A stretch of DNA of 64,000 bases from Mytilisepta virgata (GCA_028015205.1 CM051517.1:53195455-53259454), one strand, 5' to 3'. Counted from the first letter of the stretch, positions 35,311 to 47,218 are shown. Made by a program: numbers and translations. Notes: generated from the sequence alone by a model not told the origin.

Positions 35311-36236
35311 GCTAACAACATGACTCAAATGTCACGTATTCCATCATAAATCTTTTGTTACTTTTTGTTGATTTTAATTTTGACTAGCTGTTAAATAAGA
35401 GGATATATATATATATACTGGTATTCCTTCTCAAAATTTTTCAAATGTCTTCTTGCATTCCTATCACCATTTCAAAGTTTGGCTTTTTGTGAAGCAGTAG
35501 GTAACAATAAGAAAATTTAACTTCATTTTGACAATCTTTCTATATTTAAAAACTTAATAAAAATGCATCAATACATCAGATCTTTATATTGTAAAGTCTC
35601 AAAAAATACAATATCATCTTACTGTATATAATGGACATCAATTATTATTAAATATTTTATAATGTAAGAAAAAACTTAAACAAAAGGTCCCTTTAATATT
35701 CTATGACTCATTATGTCAGTGAGTTCGAAAATGAATAACAATACATGTATAGCAAATTAATGAAAAATTTGATAAAAAAGGGTTAATTAATTTTGCTTCA
35801 AAGCTTTTTTCATTCAAATCACCATTAAAGCCCCTGCTTGCTTCACGCAGGAATCCAACAACTACTTCTAACAATTTTAATTAATATACAAAATGCAAAA
35901 CTCTCATCAAAACGAATAAATAAATTAATAAATATTTTAGTACACACTTGATTGTAATAAACTACTAAATTTCAAAATAGTAATGGGTACTATTCTGACA
36001 AATAAATGTAGAAATAAGCTATTCATAAAATAAATAAAATGGCAAGAGATATTACACGCATGTAAAAAAAATTTAAGAAAAGAATTAAAAAAATTGAACA
36101 ATAAAGTATCTATGTATGTAAACTTCATAAATTATTCATTATTACTCATTTATACCTAAATAAAGAATAATTCAATTTTAAATAGAAAAATGTATAGATT
36201 GTCAAAGGTAACATGTACATATGTAAGATGGTAGAA
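35311..36236 (-). other. 3' flank of the 3-kb terminal exon
   Basis: No gene. It must hold the 3' UTR of the tail-anchored isoform; I saw no AATAAA on the minus strand close to the stop, only a variant ATTAAA near 35690. Confidence 0.35.
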
Positions 36237-39200
36237 TTATGCAAGCTCATAAAATAAATAAAAAAGAGATATTGCACAGATTACTAAAGTTATAAAAAAT
36301 TGTGTAATAATATGGACATCGTCTGGCATCTGTTGTTGATAGTTTCTTCTTATTGTAAAGCTTGGTGTTCTAGCAACAGAATTTCTGCGAGTATGTTGAT
36401 CATGATTTCTTGCACTTCTAGTAGAATGTTGATCATGATTATTCTCATTTGTAGGAGAATGTTGATCATGATTGCTCTGATTCCCAGGAGAATGTTGATC
36501 ATGATTACTCTGATTCCCAGGAGAATGTTGATCATGATTACTCAGATTTCCAGGAGAATGTTGATCATGACTGTTCTGATTCCCAGGAGAATGTTGTTCA
36601 TGATTACTCTTATTTCCAGGAGAATGTTGATCATGATTACTCTGATTCCCAGGAGAATGTTGATCATGATTGCTCCGATTTCCAGGAGAATGTTGACCAT
36701 TATTACTTGGATTTCTAGGAGACTGTTGATCAAGATTTTTTGTATTTTCAGAAGATAGTTTATCATGACTACTCTGGTCTCCAATAGAACGTTGATCAGG
36801 ATTTCTTTGATTTTTAGGGGACTGTTTATCATGATTAATCATATTTTCAGAATACTGGTCAGCATTAGTTTCACTTTTAAGAAAATGTAAACCAGGATAA
36901 CTTGGATTTTCAGTCGGATGATGATCATGATTCTTCGCATATCTATGAGATTTAATATCATGATCACTGGAACTTCTCGCAGAATACAGATCATGTTTAC
37001 TTTGATTTACAGAATGTTTATCATCATTTTTACTTGAATTTCTAGAAATATAATGATAATCAATACACTGATTTCCAGGCAACACCTGGTAGCTTTCAGA
37101 GGAGTTTCCAGAAAGGCAATCATGTGTATGTCTTTGTGATCTTTGCCCTCTGTTGACTGAATTTCCAGCTGATTGCTGATAGTTGTCATTAACTGAACTT
37201 TTCACAGATTCATGAGACAAATCATCACTTAAAGGATTTTGACTACAATTTACTTGTTCATAAAGCTGTTGTGAACAAAGATGACCATTAGTTGTCTCTA
37301 CTTGGCCAGTTTTAACACTTGACAGTTTACCTTCATCAAAATGTTTGCTAGAATACTCAGACAAACCTTTCACATCCAGTAATTTCCTATGGCAGTCAAC
37401 AGTTGACGAGCTCTGCCTTTTCTGGTGATCTAAGCCACCATCAAAAATACCAGAGTCATTAAGATCACTTTGAGAAGGTAAAGGATTAAAATAACAGTGC
37501 TGTGTGAATTCTTCACCTGATGCTTTTAAATTTGTCCTTCTCTTTGGATTTCTTCTGCCTGGTTCTGCAGAATAACTTTCCAGGTCAAAATCTGGCTGAG
37601 GTGTTACATCCAATTGTTTTATAGGTTGGACAATTTCTAAATTTTCAAATTCTTCAATATTAACATTTTCAGTTTTTATTTTACTTGATACACTAAGGTC
37701 TTGAGGACTTGTCTTCAATGATGTTTTGATTCGGGTACGTTCTGATGAACTTGGTCTAGATATTTTATCAGCATCATTGGGTTCAGATCTAGTGGAACTG
37801 CCATCAAATTGATCAAAATGTTTCACGTTATTACAAAGAAGTTCTTTAACAGTTTTACGCTCTTCCATAATTATTTCAGGAGATTTTTCGTTGCTAAGAC
37901 TTCTGTTAAAAGATCCATTAGTTTTGATTTTTGTCTTTCTGTCCCATGAATCAACAGAACAATGTGAAGTCATACTAGAAGCAAGGAAACTATGATCTTC
38001 AGAAAAACTTAGATCTAAAATATTACAACTTGAGGCAGATTCAACACTATCCGATATGGATTGGACAACTGAATCTTTCCTGCCATTTTCTTTCATAATA
38101 ATGTATTTCTCTTTCAATATTATTTCATTCTTGTTGGCATCAAAAACATCTTCTTGCTTACAAGATTTCGTTTCAGACACTTTTGCATTTTTCCCTCCAT
38201 CATTTAACAAGTTCTCACTTGATGACTGTCGTCTTACACTTCTTTTTACACCTTCTTCAAAAGATCTGTATCCAGAATTTGACAAAATCAACATTTTGCC
38301 ATGCGTCGGTTGTCTCAGTTTGGCATTTCGGTTAAAAGTATCCAACTTCTCATCATTTTCTATGTCAGATTGACTAGAATAATCAAATACAGAATAAGAA
38401 TTCCTTTTTGAGCCTGATTTAGTACCTGTATTTTCAGAATTTTGGTTTTTAAATAGATATTCCACTGAATTAGTTGAACGAGCTGGTTTAGTTTCGTGTA
38501 CAATATGATCCATGTTATTGTATACTGAATCAGTTGAGTAAGAACTGGATTTGATTTCCTCTCTTGAATAACATGTTATAAAATCTTTTTCACTTAGATG
38601 GGAATGCTTTCGATTATCCTCAGATCTTATTTGTTCCCAGATCTTTGTGGGTAGCTGCTTTTCTTCAACGTCTTCCTTATGCATAGAAGTTACTGATCTT
38701 TGCTTGCTATAATATCTTATTTTCTGACGACTCTTTCGCCGATCTGATGATCTATCATCACTAACATCTAGAAACGACACGTTTTTTCTCGCAGGAAGAT
38801 CTGACAAACTATAAGACTTTGACATATTATTATCTGACAGGGTTAATGGATGTTGGACAGGTTTTTGGTTAGTATTGAAGCCATACATAGGTTTTCTCCC
38901 CTTCCCTTGCCTAGCCCTTCTACCAATTATACGTGTACGTACCATATCTTCGTCGTGGTAACGTCTTTCATCATCATGTCTATCCCTGTGCCTCATCTCG
39001 TGTCGATCATCATCTGATTCCTCCATATGTCCAGGCTGCCCATTGTTATGTTCTAACTGGTCCCTATCTTTGTTTGGTGTCACCACTGCTAAGGGAGTTG
39101 CAATACCATGCATTTTTTCCATACGATGTTTTTTTTCTATTGGATCCTCATCCTCATCTTCATCTTCATGTTGTGGTACATTCCTGGCAGGAGGAGGCTC

Positions 39201-39298
39201 ATCTTCATGTCTACGATCAATGAAGTTATCATTGACCACTTCTGGTTTTGGTGGCCGACTTGACGGTTTTGGTTCTCTTATAGGTCTGCTGTAGTAAT
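36237..39298 (-). CDS. FERM gene, 3.06-kb last exon: charged tail, 11-residue repeats, membrane segment
   Basis: Acceptor TTTTTCAG at 39299-39300; entry is phase 1 and joins exactly to the exon at 49070. It encodes residues about 371-1390. It starts YYSRPIREPKPSSRPPKPEV, then an acidic run (EDEDEDEDPIEKK) and a His/Arg/Asp-rich part. A long Ser-rich, low-complexity stretch follows. Roughly ten 11-residue repeats of SNHDQHSPGNQ (33 bp each, about 36390-36735) come next, then RTPSFTIRRN and a 20-residue hydrophobic end, FFITLVICAISLFYLFYELA, and TAA. The hydrophobic end would act as a tail anchor in a membrane. An internal donor lies after 38943. Part of the Ser-rich region is strongly charged and probably disordered. 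Confidence 0.85.
36390..36735 (-). repeat. coding minisatellite, 33-bp unit, about ten copies
   Basis: The unit encodes NHDQHSPGNQS. Copies vary mostly at the Asn, Gly and Gln positions (PGNQ, PGNK, PGNL, PTNE). The antisense strand also stays open across it, which is a by-product of the repeat. Confidence 0.85.
38937..38943 (-). promoter_or_regulatory. internal splice donor in the 3-kb exon
   Basis: ATATG|GTACGT. Splicing here would keep codons up to HDEDM and leave phase 0 after exactly 489 codons, matching the phase-0 acceptors at 27091, 23096, 20174 and 18511. Confidence 0.45.
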
Positions 39299-39599
39299 CT
39301 GAAAAACAAAAAGATTTTAAAATAATGCCTTAACTTCCAAATGTCTTCAAAACTCAAATTGATTTTTCTAAGAAATACTCATTGATAATTATTTTCCAAA
39401 AGTACAACTGCCAGTAGAAGCTCATCACCCCTTGTAGGATCTGATGATACACAAATATTTTGTAATAGTGACACTAGGCAAATTATAATCATTTTCCTGG
39501 GCGACCAGAAGTAAATTAGGACAGGAATTTATTTTATTTTCTAAGTATTTCCCATTCAAATTTTCATGTAAAAACATCTGATTTTATCAAAAGTGAAAA

Positions 39600-40470
39600 C
39601 CTTAATTGCATCACCGAAAGCATCCTTGACATCTTGATTTGAATGCCTTGAACTACAATACTATTAAGTCTATTTATTTATTTATTTATTACACAAGGAA
39701 AGTCGAAATTTGTTTCAAATAACGTATTAGAAATTTTAATTGAATTGCATGCAATTTTTACCCAAAATCTTAATTTTGTTCAGTTCATTACCAGCTGTGC
39801 TTGAAAACTCTAGGCTCCAAAGAATCTGTAGAATTCACTTGAATTTTAATTTTCCATTTAGAGGCCATAAAAACAAGTCATTGAAAGCAAAGCATCATCA
39901 GTGCTATTAGCTGATTTATTTTATTATCAGTAGCCAAATTGGTCCACAGTCCTTGACATCTTTATTAAAATATTTTTTTATTTTGGACATAATTTTGTAC
40001 AGAGACTACACAAGGACCATTCCATCAAATTATGGTCGATATTGACCAGTAGCTTCAGCAAAGATTTAAATAATAATTTGCTAATTGTTCTAGTTTTTAT
40101 AACAGTGGGCATATTGGTCAAAGGTCTGGAGGCATGAACACAGATTTCAAAAGGGGACCACCTAAGGACTTTTCCGCTAAAGTTTAAGTCTCAAGTGACA
40201 ATAGTTTCAGAACAGAGGATTTTTGTGGCTGATATTTTTTTAATAACAACCATAGAGGTCAAAGGTCTAAAAAGGAATTGAAAGATCATTACCAGTAAAT
40301 GCAAAGCCTCATTTTTTTCCAGCAACAGCAGCCATACTGGTCCACAGATAATTTTGAAAGGAGACAATCTAAGGACAATTTCATCAAAGATCTGGCCTCA
40401 TTTTTATTAATATTTAAAGCAGAGAAGACTTCTTAAATATTATTTTACTGATTTTTACATGCCCCGTTGA
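39600..40470. repeat. decayed tandem-repeat element
   Basis: Phrases such as GGTCCACAG, GGTCAAAGGTCT and GGCCATAAAAACAAG recur at about 140-160-base spacing without clear ends. Confidence 0.3.
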
Positions 40471-40619
40471 ACATTTGAGCTAAAAACAGGAATCACACAT
40501 TGATGACCCCCTCCTTCCCTCAAAGTTTAACGTACATGTATTATTCAACTTGGCACATTTGATATGCGTCACTTTATAAGTTTTAACACCCTAAGATTTC
40601 ATGAATTCTGAATATCAAG

Positions 40620-40945
40620 AATTATAGATTCTATGACAATGACCAGTTGATTATGAAATTTATCAACTCGAGATGATTAAATTTTCATTTTTAAACTGCA
40701 AAGCTTGTCCACGCAGTTTAAAAAAATGAAAATTTAATTATCAAGAGTGGATAAATTTCATAATTAATGCATCAAGGGTTTTAGAATCTTTTTCCCTGAT
40801 GACAATTTAAAACCTAAAGAGGTCTTCCGAATATTTTGTGGTGGGAAATTTCTCGAGCATTTAACCAACATGTGGTGATGTCAGAATTTATCAAACGGGT
40901 CAAGAAATGTATAAATGCATACAGAATTAGAGAAATAAATTTTCA
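40620..40945 (+). repeat. hairpin-repeat copy B
   Basis: Foldback 40650-40764 with arms TTATGAAATTTATCAACTCG...ATTTTCATTTTTAAACTGC and the complement, loop AAAGCTTGTCCAC. The body, with CAACATGTGGTGATGTCAGA and CAAACGGGTCAAGAAATGTA, matches copy A. Same orientation as copies A and C. Confidence 0.75.
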
Positions 40946-41159
40946 CCAATAATTCTGTACTCGAGAATAATATTAAATTTCTGAAACTCTTATAGTATTA
41001 TTAATACACGTAATTTCATGTTTCTATCTTCAACGGTGTAAAAGAAGTTCTACTCTAAGGACATATATCAAAATTCCAAAATATTGCCCCTGGTATCAAA
41101 TTTAACTACATCATATACTCTGCAAAGATTCAAGTTTCTATCTTTTATGGTCTCTTAGA

Positions 41160-42620
41160 TTATGTGCAATACTAAAAAGAAATGTGCAATGTTAGTACGG
41201 ATGGAACAACTCCCTGCTTTTCTGAAGGGAACGGGTAAGTATCATTGCCAAGCTTCTTCAAAAATCCAGCTTGACCTGTATTGATTTTATGGTCAATAAT
41301 ACTACTGTTGAGACAAACTAAAATTATCATCCAGACATCAATTTTGCTGATATCCCTATTTTCAAGAAACACTTACAGCTGAACAGCATAGGCAATTCAA
41401 CTTAATACCAAACTTGACCTAATGTAAAGGTCATTAATATTCAATCTAAAGTAGAAAGATGTATGCTAAGGCAAAAAATATTCAGATAGTCAGACAGACA
41501 GACAGAGAGATGAACATACAACCTAATTTCATGGTCATTAATACTCATGCTAAGTATAAGGATGTATGCTAAGACAAAAAAAAAAGTACAGATGAACTGA
41601 CAGACAGAAAGATGAATATACAAAGAAACCATTGACCATATGCTGAAAATACCTGAAATTTTTTATGGGAAAATATAAGATTTGTTTCTAATGCCAAATT
41701 TGGACTAATATAACAAAATAAAGCACATTTTATAAAGGTTGTTCTATATTATGTTTCAAATTATTTCATCCAAGAGTTTCAGAGTAGATTGTAATGAAAC
41801 GGTCAACAATGGATGCCAAGTGGTGATATATATGGGATCCGAAACATTTTTTTTGAAGTTTAGGTAATAACAAGAGTAGAAACACTACATGTCTCGCCTG
41901 AGTATGCACATGGGCTCAGAATAATGATTATCTGATACCCAATATTTTGCAATTCAAAGGAAAATGTTTAAAGCATGAAATTGAGGACAAGGTGCCAACC
42001 CAGGTGTCAGACTGGTATGTACCCACCAAGAACTATCTATTGACCATATATGGTGCGTCTAGGTATTCTAGTTGCTGAGAAATGGACTTAACAATGAAAA
42101 AGTAACAAAGTCACTCAAAGATGAAATAGAGGTCAAGGTCGCAAACAAGGTGTCAGATTGGCATGTTCCCACAAAGAACTATCTATAGACCAAATATGGT
42201 TGGCCTAGGTATTACAGTTTCTGAGAAATGGACTTTGAAAAAGTGAAAAAGTCACTCAAGCATGATATTGAGGTCAAGGTCGCAAACAAGGTGCCAGACT
42301 GACATGTACCCAGCAAGAACAATCTACAGACCAAATTTGGTTGGCCTAGGTATTAAAGTTGCTGAGAAATAGATTTAACCACGAAACTTGGATACATATT
42401 TTAAATTCATGTTTGTGAAGTCAATGAACCATGAAAATGAGGTCAGGGTCACAAGACAAGTATACTGCGGCAAACCTTATATGATAAGCTACCTTGTGGA
42501 CTATAAATCTTAATTGTAGTTATTACATGTTCAAAGTTATTAAAGTTTTAAAAAAGTTGACGCCACCAGCGGAAAGTAATACCTATATCTCGCCTCCACG
42601 ACTTTTCGTTGCAGGTGAGA
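41160..42620 (+). mobile_element. tandem-repeat elements, including E4
   Basis: 41160-41860 carries two diverged units of about 110 bp with ATGGTCATTAATA and AAAGATG(T/A)ATG, ending GGATGCCAAGTGGTGATA, the same end word as E1 and E3. E4 (41870-42620) starts ACAAGAGTAGAAACACTACA and has three units of about 141-146 bp (near 41983, 42129 and 42270, each with GAGG(A/T)CAAGGT and GGCCTAGGTATTA). It ends with a hairpin TCTCGCCT...AGGTGAGA. Confidence 0.5.
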
Positions 42621-43565
42621 AACTTACTACTGCACCATTTAGATTATGATTGACCATTATTATAAGTAAAAGAAATGAAGTACAATTTAACTTGCCTTAT
42701 ATCATAACATATTTTTCTGTTAAACTATTACAGACATATCATATATACTGGAATTAATATTGATTCACTCGTTGGGTTTTTGTATCGGAAATAAACACAT
42801 TTATTCTAAACCAGTTGTTGGCATCATACGAGTTATGTTCTTGTATAATATATGATGGCATGATACTAAACCCCTAACTGGAGGGATTGTGGCTGATTTT
42901 CTATATGATAAAGACATAATCTCTCGATCAGTTTGATTGAGGTCTGGAGGGTAAAAAAGCCTTCCCCACCAGAAATATGCCTATTTTTGTTTATTTTGGG
43001 AACTTCCTGTTGCCATGGAAACCGAAGTGAATGACCCACATACCTAGTAATGCATGATGTGTTAGAGTGTGCTGCCGTCTCTCCATTAATTCCTATCAAG
43101 AGGTAAAACTAACTAAAATTGTGTTGTAGGATCAATGTATGCAAGTCCTTGGTGGCCAAAAGTGCAATTTTGGGCATTTTTGCACTGTATAGGGTGCTCA
43201 AAAGTTCAAAAATTTTTTTTTTAAAATATTTCAGACACACTGAGGTATTAAATGACCCTTTCTGTTCCTGTACAGCTCATTAGTAAAATTTTCCCACCCC
43301 ACAATATTCCATTTGGGGCCTAAAAGCAGCCCACCCCTCCGTCTTAATTCACCCTTTGTGATAAATGATGGCACCAAGGCTATTCTGCATGGTTCTGTTA
43401 ATTCATACATGTGAATTTGGGTCCCAAATGTTACTGCTTTTGTAGCTATAATGTTTCTCTTGCAATCAGGGCCAAAAATCAGTGGAGAGGATTAGGGGCA
43501 TACACATGGCTGGAAGGCCAGGATGCCTTGAGGCATCATTCTCATGGAAAGGGTTAATATATGCT
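42621..43565. other. intron sequence, nothing recognised
   Basis: No gene or clear repeat. Small frames are not supported. Confidence 0.35.
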
Positions 43566-43630
43566 GATTCTATTACGTCATACCACTTTCCGGGTCAGAT
43601 GAGATGCGTACTGCGCATGTGTCACTTCAG
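43566..43630 (+). repeat. DIRS left inverted terminal repeat
   Basis: GATTCTATTACGTCATACCA through GGGTCAGATGAGATGCGTAC to GTCACTTCAG. Its inner part is the exact complement of the right terminal repeat (CTGAAGTGACACATGCGCAG at 48511); the outer part is similar but not identical. Confidence 0.85.
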
Positions 43631-43844
43631 TGTACTGTCAACTTTTCTATCGTACGGACGTGGGCCGTACGAGTGTCACTGATTTGATATTTTGTTTAAA
43701 TATCAAAGATAAATTAAATGTTTATTTTTATATGACAGTATAAAAATCATTTATATCTTACAAGGTGTAAGATTTCTAGTCTTGCAGAATAAATATTTAT
43801 TTTTTGACTGCGGGACTGCAGTCATTTATTGTGTTGACAAGAAA

Positions 43845-45164
43845 ATGGCGGACGCCATGTTGCAGGCAACGCCTAGCAAAACCTCTACCACTCCTGAATC
43901 AGAGGATTCAAGGAAAGTTAAAAAACCTACTAAAAGTGTAGATAAAGGCAAGAAGAGTCAGAAAACGAGTGGAACTGAGACTCGTTCGGTTTCTAGTCGC
44001 TCTAGTTCCAGTGGCAGTACTGGTAATGGTAAAACTCACGAGTCGAGAGATGACTCTGGTAATAACGTTACATTGAAGGATGTAATGTCGTTTTTACAAA
44101 CTTTAAAAGCTGACCAAGATAACTCTAATGCTAGATTAGATGAAATGTCCACTAAAGTTAACGAAATGTATAATTATGAGTATGATTATACTGAGGGTGG
44201 TGATGACGGCCAAGAATTTGATATTGAGCCGGATGAAAATAATAATCATGACACTGATAATGCACAAAATGTAAACCCTAACAATGAAAGTGACAATACT
44301 GAACCTCCTGCAGCTAAAAAGCAGAAAACTGACAGTGACTCGTTTTTTAAAGATTCTGCTGAAAAATTTAAAGTTAAAGAAAAGGTGGACAAGTCTGTTG
44401 ATCAAGATTTAGCTGAAATGGTCAATTCTTTGTTCAGACAAGGCATACCAGAAGAGAAATTTTCTGAACTTATTAAGTCTATTGATAGACCAGAAAATTG
44501 TGAAGCGTTGACGAAGACGCGTGTTAATCAGTTGATTTGGGACTTGTTGTCCGATTATACCAAATCTGAGGAAAATAGAATACAGTTCAGACAGAACATT
44601 ATTGTTAAGGCTGCTTGTTTGATAACTAAATTATTAGATAGAATTAACTCTTTGAAAAAAGACGGAATGGATATTCCGCAAGATTTGATTGAGATGGGTA
44701 CAGGAGCAGTCGGGCTTCTTGGTCACTGTAACAAGTCCATAAATTTGGGAAGAAGAGAGATGCACAAATGTGATTTGAGCTTTGAGTATTTTCATTTGTG
44801 TTCACCATCCTTGCCATTTTCTTCTTTTCTATATGGCGATGACATTTCGAAACAAGTTTCGGACATTGATTCTGTAAACAAAGCAGCTAAGAAAGTTAAG
44901 AGACATCCTCCCTGGATGATTAACAGAGGAGGCGGTTCTTCCAATAGAGGTAGAGGAAGAGGTTTTCGTCGAGGTGGACGAGGAAGAGGTTTTCGTCGAG
45001 GTGGACGAGGAAGATTTTTGAGAGGTGGTAGAGGCAATCAGGGTGAGAGAGGTGCTAATCATAGAAATTTCAATGGCAATAGTCACCAAGAGCAATATGA
45101 TGAGTCTGCTAATGGTGGTCACACAAAAAACTTCAAAACGGGGTACGGCAAGAGAAAGTATTAG
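43845..45164 (+). CDS. DIRS ORF1, Gag-like protein
   Basis: The frame opens at 43782, but AAAATGGCG at 43845 (MADAMLQATPSKTSTTPESE) is the better start, giving 439 residues. A Ser/Thr/Lys-rich N-terminus is followed by an acidic Asn/Asp region, a helical middle (EKFSELIKSIDRPENCEALT and VNQLIWDLL) and a C-terminal arginine-glycine box (RGRGRGFRRGGRGRG) suited to nucleic-acid binding. It should package the element RNA. No zinc knuckle is present, as usual for DIRS Gag proteins. The stop TAG at 45162 overlaps the RT frame. Confidence 0.8.
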   Translation: MADAMLQATPSKTSTTPESEDSRKVKKPTKSVDKGKKSQKTSGTETRSVSSRSSSSGSTGNGKTHESRDDSGNNVTLKDVMSFLQTLKADQDNSNARLDEMSTKVNEMYNYEYDYTEGGDDGQEFDIEPDENNNHDTDNAQNVNPNNESDNTEPPAAKKQKTDSDSFFKDSAEKFKVKEKVDKSVDQDLAEMVNSLFRQGIPEEKFSELIKSIDRPENCEALTKTRVNQLIWDLLSDYTKSEENRIQFRQNIIVKAACLITKLLDRINSLKKDGMDIPQDLIEMGTGAVGLLGHCNKSINLGRREMHKCDLSFEYFHLCSPSLPFSSFLYGDDISKQVSDIDSVNKAAKKVKRHPPWMINRGGGSSNRGRGRGFRRGGRGRGFRRGGRGRFLRGGRGNQGERGANHRNFNGNSHQEQYDESANGGHTKNFKTGYGKRKY

Positions 45165-47218
45165 AACAGGTTAGAGAAGATACATTTATTACCACAGAAT
45201 TCGAAGCAGGTAGACTGAAAAATTTTGAAAAATTCTGGAGAGAAATAACAAATGATAACCAGATTTTAGATATTGCCCTGCATTGTCATATAGAATTTTA
45301 TGATGATTTGTGTCCTGTAAGACCTGTTTTAAATAGACCATTTTGTATGAACGAAAAGGAAAAAGAAATTATTACTAATGAAGTAAATAATTTATTGAAT
45401 TTGAAAGTAATTGAGGAAGTAGAATATTCAGACGATCAATATGTGTCTCCTGTATTTACTGTCCCAAAGAAGGACGGAGAATACAGGATGATTTTGAATT
45501 TGAAAGATTTAAATGAAAATATAGTGTATCGTCATTTTAAAATGGACACATTTGAATCAGCATTAAAACTTGTGAAACCAAATTCATTTATGGCCAGTAT
45601 TGATTTGAGACATGCCTATTACAGTGTTCCTATTGCTGATGATCACAAAAAATTTTTGAAATTTAATTGGCAGGGGAAAATTTTTCAGTATACCTGCTTA
45701 CCAAATGGTATTGCTTGTGCCCCTCGTTTATTCACAAAGTTATTAAAACCTGTTTTTGCTACATTACATAAACTTGGTCATGTAAGTTTAGGTTACATAG
45801 ACGACTCAATATTATTTGGTGATGATGAGAATGAATGTAGCGAAAATGTTCAGGATACCAGAAATCTTATGGAAAGAGTTGGTTTTATCATTCATAATAA
45901 AAAATCTATATTTAATCCTGTACAAAAGTTACAATTTTTGGGTTTTATAATAGATTCTGTGAAAATGCTTGTAACATTACCACAGGATAAGGTTGAGAAA
46001 GTTCAAACATTATGTTCAGATTTGATTTCAAAACATTTTACTTCTATAAGAGAAGTGGCTAAAGTTATTGGAACCCTAGTATCAGTTTTTCCTGCAGTAG
46101 AACATGGTCAGCTTTTCTATAGAAATTTAGAATTGCAGAAAATTGAGGCACTAAAAAGTAGTCGTGGCGATTACGATGGCAAGATTGAAATAAATGGTGA
46201 CATGAGAGACGAATTAAGGTGGTGGATTGATAATATTCACAAACAGTTCAGAGTAATAGATCATGGTACGCCTGTTTTTGTTGTTACAACTGACGCTTCT
46301 CTTGAAGGATGGGGTGCTGTATGTAAAAACATGAAAATAGGAGGTAGATGGACAGAATCTGAAAAATCTTACCATATTAATTATTTAGAATTGCTGGCCA
46401 TTTTCTATGCAGTTAAATCTTTTTGCAAATCACTATGTGATGTATATGTTGCATTAAAGGTTGACAACACATGTGCCATTTCATATATTAACAACTTTGG
46501 TGGTATTCGATCCACTGATTGTAATGTATTGGCAAAACAAATTTGGATGTGGTGTATATATAGAAATATCTGGATCTCAGCTGATTATGTACCCAGTTGT
46601 AAGAATATTGCAGATTCTGAAAGTAGATCCTTTAATGAAAATATTGAATGGATGTTGTCTAGAGATATATTTTTGTCATTAACTGATATCTGGGGTTGTC
46701 CAATAATTGACTTGTTTGCAACAAGATTAAATAAACAACTTGATAGATATGCTTCATGGAAGCCAGACCCTGAGTGTGAATTTACTAATGCTTTTTCTGT
46801 TAGTTGGACAAAATTGTATTTTTACGCTTTTCCTCCTTTCAGCCTCATAGGACGTTGTGTACAAAAGTTACGGAGGGAAGGCGGAGAATGTTTAATAGTG
46901 ATTCCAGTGTGGCCAACACAGAGTTGGTACGCAAGTGTTCTACAATTGCTAGTGGACCACCCACGAGTTCTGCCGTCCAAAAAGAACTTATTAACTTTGC
47001 CGGGAACAGAAAAAAGTCACCCGTTAATAGACAGTCTGAAGCTGATAGCTTGTCGCTTATCAGGAGACATTATGAAAAACAGAACATTTCTGAAAAAGCA
47101 ACCAATATTATCCTCTCTTCGTGGAGATCATCAACAAAGAAACAATATTCAACATATATTAAGAAATGGTTCTTGTTCTGTCGTAAGAGGAAGACTGGTT
47201 CAGTTCAAACAACTTTAG
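45143..47218 (+). CDS. DIRS ORF2, reverse transcriptase and RNase H
   Basis: The frame is open from within the end of ORF1 (GVRQEKVLEQVREDTFITTE) and has no obvious ATG at its start, so expression probably uses overlap or frameshift; 45143 is a nominal start. RT motifs are SPVFTVPKKDGEYRMILNLK, SFMASIDLRHAYYSVPIADD (motif A), LPNGIACAPRLFTKLLKPVF (motif B) and LGYIDDSILFGDD (motif C, YIDD). RNase H follows with TTDASLEGWGAV, NYLELLAIFYAV, LKVDNTCAISYINN and NIADSESR, the D-E-D-D set. The C-terminal IDLFATRLNKQLDRYASW is typical of DIRS and related polyproteins. It ends inside the recombinase frame. Confidence 0.9.
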   Translation, partial: VRQEKVLEQVREDTFITTEFEAGRLKNFEKFWREITNDNQILDIALHCHIEFYDDLCPVRPVLNRPFCMNEKEKEIITNEVNNLLNLKVIEEVEYSDDQYVSPVFTVPKKDGEYRMILNLKDLNENIVYRHFKMDTFESALKLVKPNSFMASIDLRHAYYSVPIADDHKKFLKFNWQGKIFQYTCLPNGIACAPRLFTKLLKPVFATLHKLGHVSLGYIDDSILFGDDENECSENVQDTRNLMERVGFIIHNKKSIFNPVQKLQFLGFIIDSVKMLVTLPQDKVEKVQTLCSDLISKHFTSIREVAKVIGTLVSVFPAVEHGQLFYRNLELQKIEALKSSRGDYDGKIEINGDMRDELRWWIDNIHKQFRVIDHGTPVFVVTTDASLEGWGAVCKNMKIGGRWTESEKSYHINYLELLAIFYAVKSFCKSLCDVYVALKVDNTCAISYINNFGGIRSTDCNVLAKQIWMWCIYRNIWISADYVPSCKNIADSESRSFNENIEWMLSRDIFLSLTDIWGCPIIDLFATRLNKQLDRYASWKPDPECEFTNAFSVSWTKLYFYAFPPFSLIGRCVQKLRREGGECLIVIPVWPTQSWYASVLQLLVDHPRVLPSKKNLLTLPGTEKSHPLIDSLKLIACRLSGDIMKNRTFLKKQPILSSLRGDHQQRNNIQHILRNGSCSVVRGRLVQFKQL

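Noticed and set aside
36300..36758. Plus-strand frame of Arg-Arg-Met-Leu-Ile-Met repeats
   Set aside because: It is the antisense shadow of the 33-bp coding repeat in the FERM gene; the minus frame has splice sites, phase and domain support.
44792..45122. Minus-strand Pro/Arg and Ser/Thr-rich frames
   Set aside because: Shadows of the RG-rich end of the DIRS Gag-like protein.
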